Positions 58,856 through 64,000 of a stretch of 64,000 nt of DNA are shown here, piece by piece (the stretch's first letter is position 1; the number at the start of each line of letters is the position of its first letter). The position numbers and the translations under genes were made by a program. The DNA comes from Nocardia lijiangensis NBRC 108240. Lineage in GTDB: Bacteria > Actinomycetota > Actinomycetes > Mycobacteriales > Mycobacteriaceae. Location: positions 50,295 to 114,294 of the forward strand of contig NZ_BDBP01000020.1 of the NCBI RefSeq assembly GCF_001613045.1. Direction: 5' to 3'. The notes below the pieces were generated by a model. It saw only the letters and a program-made list of their open reading frames with translations, was not told where the DNA came from and made no database searches.

Positions 58856-59116
58856 TCCTGTCTCCAGCAGACGGCGAGTGTCGGCCAGAATTCGGCGCGC
58901 GCATATGTTCTCTCGAGAGACCATATGTGTAAATAACTGCAGTTGAATGGGGAGTGTTGCGACTGTCTATTGCCTGGCTCATCGCCTACCGCTTTCTGCC
59001 GCCGAGCCGCAGAGTGCGAAGTTGGCTACCCAGCGTCCGGGCCTCTTCCGGCAGCAACTGCGGGCGGGTGGCTTCAGTTTGATTTCGGGCCGCGGCGGGC
59101 TTACATTGGGGGCGTG
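58856..59116. other. intergenic region before the acyl-CoA dehydrogenases
   Basis: No gene is supported in 58856-59166 (311 bases). It holds the 26-bp palindrome at 58902 and the TTGGC/GCCAA repeat at 59117. A GGAGGGCAG just before 59167 is the ribosome site of the first dehydrogenase. Confidence 0.5.
58902..58927. promoter_or_regulatory. 26-bp near-perfect palindrome
   Basis: CATATGTTCTC TCGAGAGACCATATG is symmetric with only one mismatched pair, centred on TCGA at 58913-58916. It lies 240 bases upstream of the dehydrogenase operon and 47 bases after the DUF218 gene. Size and symmetry fit a dimeric regulator site; the regulator is unknown. Confidence 0.65.
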
Positions 59117-59131
59117 TTGGCTGGTGGCCAA
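59117..59131. promoter_or_regulatory. TTGGC-N5-GCCAA inverted repeat before acyl-CoA dehydrogenases
   Basis: TTGGCTGGTGGCCAA with halves TTGGC/GCCAA, followed by TAGTG. It lies 36 bases upstream of ATG 59167 and repeats the layout at 32585, including the flanking TAGT. Confidence 0.55.
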
Positions 59132-59166
59132 TAGTGGTGCACCGTGGCATACCCCCGGGAGGGCAG

Positions 59167-60396
59167 ATGGATTACGACTGGTCAGCGGCCGATCTGGCCT
59201 TTCGGGACGAGGTGCGGGGTTTTCTGGACGCGAAGCTGACGCCGGAGTTGCGGCGGGCGGGGCGGCTGGCGACGAGCGTCTATCCGGATCACGAGGCCAG
59301 CACGGAGTGGCAGCGGATTCTGCACGAGCGCGGGTGGGCGGCGCCGCACTGGCCGGTGGAGCACGGCGGGTGCGACTGGAGCCTGACCCAGCATTACATC
59401 TTCAGCAGGGAATCGACGCTCGCGGGCGCGCCGACGCTGTCGCCGATGGGGATCAAGATGGTCGCGCCCGCGATCATCGCGTTCGGCACACCGGAGCAGA
59501 AGGCCTACTATCTGCCGCGCATCCTGACCGGCGAAATCTTCTTCTGCCAGGGCTATTCGGAACCGGAGGCGGGCTCGGACCTCGCCGCGCTCAGCATGGC
59601 GGCCGTCGACGACGGCGACGATTTCGTCTGCACGGGAAGCAAGATCTGGACCACCCACGCCACCGAGGCGAACTGGATCTTCTGCCTGGTGCGGACCTCG
59701 CGCACGGGTAAGAAGCAGCAGGGCATCACCTTCCTGCTCATCGATATGGCCACCCCGGGCATCGAGATCCGGCCGCTGGTGATGACTTCCGGCGAGCAGG
59801 TCCAGAACCAGGTGTTCTTCGACAACGTGCGGGTGCCCAAGAGCAATGTGCTCGGGCGCGTCGACGACGGCTGGACCGTCGCGAAATATCTGCTCGTGCA
59901 CGAACGCGGCGGCGCGGCGGCGCCGATGTTGCAGGTCATGGGTCAGGAGCTGGCGGAGGCGGCGGCGCGCCAGCCCGGTCCGGACGGCAACCCGCTGATC
60001 GACGATCCCGCCTTCGCCCTGCGATTGGCGGACGCGCGAATTCGCACCGAGGTGCTGGAAGTGCTGGAATATCGGACGATTTCGGCGATGGCGCAGGGCA
60101 AGGACCCCGGACCCGCCTCCTCGATGCTGAAGATCCTGGCGACCGAGCTCAGTCAACAGCTCACCGAACTGGCGCTGGACGCGGCGGGGCCGGTTGGGCG
60201 CGTCTACCAGCCGCACGCCACCGCACCGGGCGGACCGATCGCCGAATTCACCGCGCCCGCAGACGATTACCGCAGCGGTGCCGACTGGCAGGCCGTCGCG
60301 CCGTTGCGCTACTTCAACGACCGCGCCGGATCGATCTACGCGGGCAGCAACGAAATTCAGCGAAACATCCTCGCCAAGGCAGCATTGGGGCTCTGA
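59167..60396 (+). CDS. acyl-CoA dehydrogenase, subunit 1
   Basis: 409 residues from ATG 59167, with GGAGGGCAG upstream; the frame reaches 59134. Family features are DEVRGFLDAKLTPELRRAGR, FCQGYSEPEAGSDLAALSMA (FAD contact), CTGSKIWTTHATEANWIFCL, VRTSRTGKKQQGITFLLIDM and the closing AGSIYAGSNEIQRNILAKAA. Together with the next gene (ATG overlapping TGA) it looks like the alpha2beta2 FadE type in which one subunit carries the active site and the other is structural; such pairs are used for steroid side-chain or branched substrates in Mycobacteriales. The substrate is not evident here. Confidence 0.9.
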   Translation: MDYDWSAADLAFRDEVRGFLDAKLTPELRRAGRLATSVYPDHEASTEWQRILHERGWAAPHWPVEHGGCDWSLTQHYIFSRESTLAGAPTLSPMGIKMVAPAIIAFGTPEQKAYYLPRILTGEIFFCQGYSEPEAGSDLAALSMAAVDDGDDFVCTGSKIWTTHATEANWIFCLVRTSRTGKKQQGITFLLIDMATPGIEIRPLVMTSGEQVQNQVFFDNVRVPKSNVLGRVDDGWTVAKYLLVHERGGAAAPMLQVMGQELAEAAARQPGPDGNPLIDDPAFALRLADARIRTEVLEVLEYRTISAMAQGKDPGPASSMLKILATELSQQLTELALDAAGPVGRVYQPHATAPGGPIAEFTAPADDYRSGADWQAVAPLRYFNDRAGSIYAGSNEIQRNILAKAALGL

Positions 60397-61544
60397 TGGA
60401 CTTCACACTCACCGAGGAGCAGCAGCTGCTGCGCGACGCGGTCGCCGGATTCCTCGGCGCCCGATACGACCTGGAGAAAAGCCGGGCCGCCGCCAAATCG
60501 GCGCAGGGCTGGCAGCCCGCCGTCTGGCGCGGATTCGCCGAGGAGCTCGGGATTCTCGGGGCGACGCTGCCCGAGCGGGTCGACGGAATGGGCGGCGGCG
60601 CTGTCGAATTGATGGTCATCGCCGAGGAATTGGGGCGGGCGCTGGTAGTCGAGCCGTTCATCGACACGGTCGTCGTCGGGGCCGGTCTGCTGGAACGGTC
60701 GGGCGGTGAACGCGCCGACGAGGTGCTGCGCGGGATTGTTTCGGGCGACGTTCGCACCGCGTTCGCGGCGCTGGAACCCACGTCCGGGCCCACGCTGCAC
60801 GACGTCACCACAATGGCGCGGCGAGATGGCGATTCGTGGGTGCTCGACGGCGCCAAGTGCGTGGTGACCAGCGCGCCCCTCGCGACCCACCTGCTCGTCA
60901 CCGCCCGCACCTCGGACGAGCGGCGCGATCGAGCCGGAATCTCCCTGTTCCTCACCGAATTCGACGCGGCGAACCCGCCCGCGGGCGTCGAGGTGCACTC
61001 CTACCGCACCATCGATGACCGCGTCGGATCCGATCTCGCCTTCACCGGATTCCGGCTCCCCGCCGACGCGCTGCTCGGCGCCGAGGGCGCGGCCTGGGAC
61101 GCCGTCGAACCCACCGTGGACGCGGCGATCGCCGCCATCTGCGCCGAAGCCGTCGGCTGCCTGCGCAAGGTGCTGGCCGACACCGTCGAATACGCCAAGC
61201 AGCGCCAGCAATTCGGCGTGCCGATCGGCAGTTTCCAAGCGCTGCAGCACCGCATGGTCGACATGTACATGGAACTGGAGCAGGCCATCGCGGCATCCCA
61301 CCTCGCCGCCAACGCCCTCTCCGCCGCCCCCGCCGACCGCGCCCGCGCCCTCTCCGCCGCCAAGGTCACCGTCGGCCGCGCCGCCCGCTTCATCGGCCAG
61401 AACGCCGTCCAACTGCACGGCGCCATGGGCATGACCGAAGAACTCGCCATCGGCCACTACTTCAAACGCCTCACCGCCCTGGAACGCGAATTCGGCACCA
61501 CCGACCACCACCGCGCCCGCTACGCGCGTTTGACCAGGCCGTAG
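60396..61544 (+). CDS. acyl-CoA dehydrogenase, subunit 2
   Basis: 382 residues from ATG 60396, overlapping the previous stop (TGATG). FTLTEEQQLLRDAVAGFLGA, LVVEPFIDTVVVGAGLLERS, DSWVLDGAKCVVTSAPLATH and KQRQQFGVPIGSFQALQHRM belong to the shorter, more diverged acyl-CoA dehydrogenase type (about 380 residues). The usual FAD motif EPDAGSD is altered, as expected for the second subunit of a heteromeric enzyme. It ends HGAMGMTEELAIGHYFKRLT. It should form a complex with subunit 1. Confidence 0.88.
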   Translation: MDFTLTEEQQLLRDAVAGFLGARYDLEKSRAAAKSAQGWQPAVWRGFAEELGILGATLPERVDGMGGGAVELMVIAEELGRALVVEPFIDTVVVGAGLLERSGGERADEVLRGIVSGDVRTAFAALEPTSGPTLHDVTTMARRDGDSWVLDGAKCVVTSAPLATHLLVTARTSDERRDRAGISLFLTEFDAANPPAGVEVHSYRTIDDRVGSDLAFTGFRLPADALLGAEGAAWDAVEPTVDAAIAAICAEAVGCLRKVLADTVEYAKQRQQFGVPIGSFQALQHRMVDMYMELEQAIAASHLAANALSAAPADRARALSAAKVTVGRAARFIGQNAVQLHGAMGMTEELAIGHYFKRLTALEREFGTTDHHRARYARLTRP

Positions 61545-61564
61545 CCTGCGCAATTCGGGTGACA

Positions 61565-61580
61565 TCAGAACTAGTTCTGA
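61565..61580. promoter_or_regulatory. 16-bp perfect palindrome before the DUF6247-like antitoxin gene
   Basis: TCAGAACTAGTTCTGA is fully symmetric and lies 12 bases upstream of ATG 61593, covering the likely promoter or leader. Typical antitoxin autoregulation site. Confidence 0.8.
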
Positions 61581-61592
61581 CATACTGGTTGT

Positions 61593-62060
61593 ATGGGTGC
61601 TACAGCTACATGGTCGGAGTTCCTACGTGACCCGAATCGGGTCATCGAGGCGATGGAGGAGAACGGGGATGTGACCCTCGTTCGTCGCTCCGCGCCGCCC
61701 GTACGGCTGTCGGACGCGGCCGAGGCCGCGGCGACCCAAGAGACCCTCGGTGCTCTGACCCAACTCCTCGCCCTGGCACTGGACGACGAGCTGCTCGAGC
61801 GGCTCGTCGACCGGCTCACCATCGCGTTTCCCTGGATCGAACTGCTGCCGGAGGACCGGCGACCGGAATTCGTCGCGGACTTCCTCAACAATGCCCGCGG
61901 CGGTCTGTCGGTCGGCCGTCTCTCCGGACTCACCGCGACGCTCGCCGCATGGCGCGACACCGCGGCGGCCTACGCGGACCCCCGCATCCGCGTCGACGCC
62001 TCCGACCTCGACTACCTCGACGAACCCGTCCCGGTGCCGAACCCCAAGGATGACGAGTGA
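61593..62060 (+). CDS. DUF6247-like putative antitoxin
   Basis: 155 residues from ATG 61593. The opening ATATWSEFLRDPNRVIEAME followed by ENGDVTLVRRSAPPVRLS resembles a Phd/YefM-like or DUF6247-type antitoxin start, in which a small DNA-binding domain precedes a toxin-wrapping tail (about 50-155, helical). The palindrome at 61565 fits self-regulation. A coupled toxin would start at GTG 62057, inside its stop codon; that gene looks broken. The family name is from memory. Confidence 0.6.
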   Translation: MGATATWSEFLRDPNRVIEAMEENGDVTLVRRSAPPVRLSDAAEAAATQETLGALTQLLALALDDELLERLVDRLTIAFPWIELLPEDRRPEFVADFLNNARGGLSVGRLSGLTATLAAWRDTAAAYADPRIRVDASDLDYLDEPVPVPNPKDDE

Positions 62061-62207
62061 GCAGGGGACGCGATGTTCCGAGGCCGTTCAAACTGCGACG
62101 GCGGACGGCTCTGGTACTTCGTCGAGCACGCACCGAAGGGCAGCAGAACCGCGGGCCGCGTGCTGCTGGAGCGCTGTCTTCCCGGGCATCCCAAGGAAAC
62201 CGAGTAG
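62057..62207 (+). pseudogene. broken toxin gene following the DUF6247-like antitoxin
   Basis: A GTG at 62057 overlaps the antitoxin stop as expected for a toxin gene, but that frame soon becomes Arg-rich shadow. In another frame, 62073-62207 (with ATG 62073), DGGRLWYFVEHAPKGSRTAG is followed by RVLLERCLPGHPKETE and a stop, which looks like a real toxin C-terminus. The start and the end are in different frames, so the gene is interrupted by at least one deletion or frameshift. Confidence 0.5.
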
Positions 62208-62227
62208 GACTGCAGCGGAACCGTATT

Positions 62228-62305
62228 ATCGACCGCCGGCGAGAGGAGGAAGTCGCGCTGCAGGCTCGGCCAGAGGACGCGGGTGTCGAGCGCCGCGCCG
62301 AACAT
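62228..62305 (-). pseudogene. N-terminal remnant of a PIN-domain toxin
   Basis: ATG 62305 overlaps the stop of the excisionase-like gene (TGATG). MFGAALDTRVLWPSLQRDFL is the beginning of PIN-domain toxins of this type (the Asp in LDT.VL would be an active-site residue), but after about 25 codons similarity ends and the frame continues as an antisense shadow of the facing toxin remnant. The rest of the PIN domain with its other acidic residues is absent. Confidence 0.65.
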
Positions 62306-62823
62306 CAGCCGCGCCGTCTTCTCGCGACCTCCTTGCGGACCTCGCATAGCCGATCGCGCACGGCGTCCGCATCGTCCTCGTCGAGCTCGATCGAGCTCGC
62401 GGCGAGCGCTTCGTACTGCCGTTTCCTGCGCTCGTCGCGGTAGGCGAGGACATCGGTCAGCAGGACGCGGCGTCGGGATCCTATTCGCTCCGAAGGGATT
62501 TCGTTCGCCCCGATCAAACGGACGACCGTCGGCCTGCTGACGCCGAGCAGGTCGGCGGCTTGCTCGGTGGTGAGTGTCATGCTCTGCGGAGCAACGGTGA
62601 CCGCTTTGCCCTCGCACAGCGCCGCGACGACCTGGGCCAAGACACGATGCACCGACTCCGGAACCGCTACCGGTTCGTGCTCGTCTTCGCCGACCAACAG
62701 GTATCGAGGCCGGATGCGATCACCGCGGCGCGACTCGTGGGCCGCGAGGAAGCTCACGACGGGGGTGAGTTCCCCGGTCGGCTCGGGCAGATAGGTGCGC
62801 TGCATCAAGGCTTCGGACATCAT
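62305..62823 (-). CDS. excisionase-type HTH antitoxin
   Basis: 172 residues from ATG 62823 (an ATG at 62820 is equivalent). A helical N-terminus with VPESVHRVLAQVVAALCEGK leads to the MerR/excisionase-type HTH MTLTTEQAADLLGVSRPTVV then RLIGANEIPSERIGSRRRVL. The acidic C-terminus (SSIELDEDDADAVRDRL) probably wraps the toxin. The usual partner is a PIN-domain toxin coded immediately downstream; here only its first codons remain. Terminator at 62863 lies upstream and belongs to the neighbouring gene. Confidence 0.8.
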   Translation of the reverse strand: MMSEALMQRTYLPEPTGELTPVVSFLAAHESRRGDRIRPRYLLVGEDEHEPVAVPESVHRVLAQVVAALCEGKAVTVAPQSMTLTTEQAADLLGVSRPTVVRLIGANEIPSERIGSRRRVLLTDVLAYRDERRKRQYEALAASSIELDEDDADAVRDRLCEVRKEVARRRRG

Positions 62824-62862
62824 CGACGTGGCCTCCTCACGAAAGACTCGCCATGAATAGCA

Positions 62863-62895
62863 CTCGGCCCGGGTTCGGATCGAACCCGGGCCGAG
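62863..62895. terminator. 15-bp perfect hairpin terminator
   Basis: CTCGGCCCGGGTTCG (62863-62877) pairs perfectly with CGAACCCGGGCCGAG (62881-62895) around GAT. It lies 25 bases past the 3' end of the leftward repetitive gene. Confidence 0.85.
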
Positions 62896-62919
62896 CTTCG
62901 TATTCAGTTGGGAGCCGCG

Positions 62920-64000
62920 TCAGTTCTTGCGGCCAGGTGCCTTGGCGCCCGACTTGAAGCCGAGGCCGCCCGGCTTGGCAGCCGGAGGTGCCGCGACGGA
63001 GCCGTTGCCGGAGGTGCCGTTGGTGGGCTGCGCCGGTTCGGGCTGCGGGGCGGTTTCGGCCGGGGCTTCCGCGGCGGGGGCCGGTTCGGCCGGAGCCGAT
63101 TCGGCGGGGGCCGGGGTCGCGGCGGCGCCGGGGGCCTTGGGGCCGGGGCGCTTGAAGCCGGACTTCATGGCGAGTCCCTTGGCCGGGACGGTCGGCTTGG
63201 TCTCGGTGGGAGCCGAAGCCGGTTCCGCGGCAGGGGTTTCCGCGGGCGCGGCGGCGGGAGCCGGAGCATCGGCCTTGGCGCCGGGCGCCTTTGCGGCACC
63301 CTTCATCGCCAGACCCTTGCCGCCGGGCGCCTTGGCCGCACCCTTCATGCCCAGACCCTTGACGGGCGGGGCGGCGGGCGGTTCCGCGGCGGGAGTGGCG
63401 TCGGCGGGCGCGGCTTCGGCGGCCGGAGCCGCCGCGGCCTTCGCACCCGGCGCCTTGGCGGCGCCCTTCATACCGAGACCCTTGCCCGGTGCCTTAGCCG
63501 GACCCTTCATGGCTAGACCCTTGGCGGGCGCGGCAGGAGCGGCAGCTTCCGCAGTCGGAGCCGCTTCCGCCTTGGCGCCGGGTGCCTTGGCGGCGCCCTT
63601 CATGCCGAGACCCTTGCCGGGTGCCTTGGCCGGACCTTTCATGGCCAGGCCCTTGGCGGGCGCGGCGGCTTCCGCGGCGGGAGCTGTTTCCGCCTTCGCG
63701 CCGGGTGCCTTGGCTGCACCCTTCATACCCAGACCGCCGGGTGCCTTGGCGGGGCCCTTCATGGCCAGGCCACCACCGGCCGGGGCGGCCTTGGCCGCGG
63801 GCGCCGTGGTTTCGGTGGCCACGACGACGGGTTCGGGCTCTGCCTCGGGTTCGGGCTCGGCCTTGGGCTCCTGGACGACGGTCAGGTTCTCGGTCAGCGT
63901 GGCGGGCTCTACGCGCTCGATGGCATCGAGCATCAGCTGGGCGACGTCGACGACCTCGACGCCCTCGCCCTCACCCTTCTCCTGACGGGCGGTGACGCCG
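62920..64000 (-). CDS. 3' end of a probable Fe-S oxidoreductase with a repetitive Lys/Ala/Pro tail
   Basis: Leftward, partial; enters from the right edge, 359 codons visible. The first 40 (GVTARQEKGEGEGVEVVDVA then QLMLDAIERV) look like the end of a CCG-domain, heterodisulfide-reductase-type Fe-S oxidoreductase, as in the mycobacterial Rv0338c group. The remaining 300 residues are a low-complexity tail: an acidic EPEPEAEP stretch, then repeats of KGLGMKGAAKAPG and KGLAMKGPAKAPG separated by Ala/Pro/Glu linkers. It ends KSGAKAPGRKN. The tail is strongly basic and resembles linker-histone-like tails. The enzyme call rests on a short segment. Confidence 0.6.
   Translation of the reverse strand, partial: GVTARQEKGEGEGVEVVDVAQLMLDAIERVEPATLTENLTVVQEPKAEPEPEAEPEPVVVATETTAPAAKAAPAGGGLAMKGPAKAPGGLGMKGAAKAPGAKAETAPAAEAAAPAKGLAMKGPAKAPGKGLGMKGAAKAPGAKAEAAPTAEAAAPAAPAKGLAMKGPAKAPGKGLGMKGAAKAPGAKAAAAPAAEAAPADATPAAEPPAAPPVKGLGMKGAAKAPGGKGLAMKGAAKAPGAKADAPAPAAAPAETPAAEPASAPTETKPTVPAKGLAMKSGFKRPGPKAPGAAATPAPAESAPAEPAPAAEAPAETAPQPEPAQPTNGTSGNGSVAAPPAAKPGGLGFKSGAKAPGRKN

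Noticed and set aside
62927..63985. 352-codon rightward Ala/Gly/Pro-rich frame opposite the repetitive tail
   Set aside because: Shadow of the repeats; the minus-strand frame continues a plausible enzyme C-terminus, has a terminator and has coherent KGLGMKG units.

Overview
The window is high-GC actinobacterial chromosome. It is most likely Nocardia or a close relative within the Mycobacteriales. The evidence is frequent GTG starts, a FadE5-type acyl-CoA dehydrogenase, a UdgA-type UDP-glucose dehydrogenase, a dUMP-forming dCTP deaminase, DUF4185 exported proteins, a 6C-like RNA and many XRE/DUF5753-type regulators. No capsid, terminase, integrase, transposase, rRNA or CRISPR array is visible.

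Region 1 (785-18119) is a tail-tip and lysis module of siphovirus origin. It opens with a gene that joins a muralytic protein to the C-terminal end of a tape-measure protein. A distal-tail-like protein, a Gp37-like tail protein, a gene-29-family protein and fibre-like proteins follow. Next come an 839-residue toxin with a PD-(D/E)xK nuclease-like end, several immunity-like genes including a duplicated remnant, an amidase endolysin and two small holin-like proteins. The gene just left of the module (1-700) is an unrelated membrane protein on the other strand, so the module appears to stand without head or tail-tube genes.

Region 2 (18120-36543) is mostly metabolism and surface proteins. It holds two small secreted TGS-rich proteins, two DUF4185 exported paralogues, FadE5, an erythromycin-esterase-family protein, a methyltransferase, a thiolase/crotonase/TetR operon, a hydrolase, a MazF-type toxin-antitoxin pair, a lipoprotein, a free methionine-(R)-sulfoxide reductase and a flavin reductase pair. 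A 25-26 bp repeat array lies at 24822-25200.

Region 3 (36501-42119) holds two tandem copies of a divergent cassette. In each copy a leftward operon of tiny coupled genes (winged helix, Cys/His protein, VDAL protein) faces a rightward coupled operon (about 110 residues, DUF6879-like, XRE/DUF5753-like). Both rightward promoters carry CTTGC-N5-CTTGC about 110 bp before the first gene. This is one of the two most interesting parts of the window; the other is the tail/toxin module.

Region 4 (42276-64000) has a tRNA-Gly(CCC), a flavoprotein monooxygenase/TetR pair, an SF2 helicase with predicted membrane segments, PAP2 and SRPBCC proteins, dcd, an XRE-TPR regulator, an aminotransferase, a 6C-like RNA, a YibE/F membrane protein, a membrane-anchored Hsp70-like protein, udgA, a DUF218 protein and a two-subunit acyl-CoA dehydrogenase. 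After these come two facing toxin-antitoxin modules whose toxins both look destroyed at one junction. The last gene is the 3' end of a protein with a strongly repetitive Lys/Ala/Pro tail. All family names come from reading motifs by eye, without database searches.
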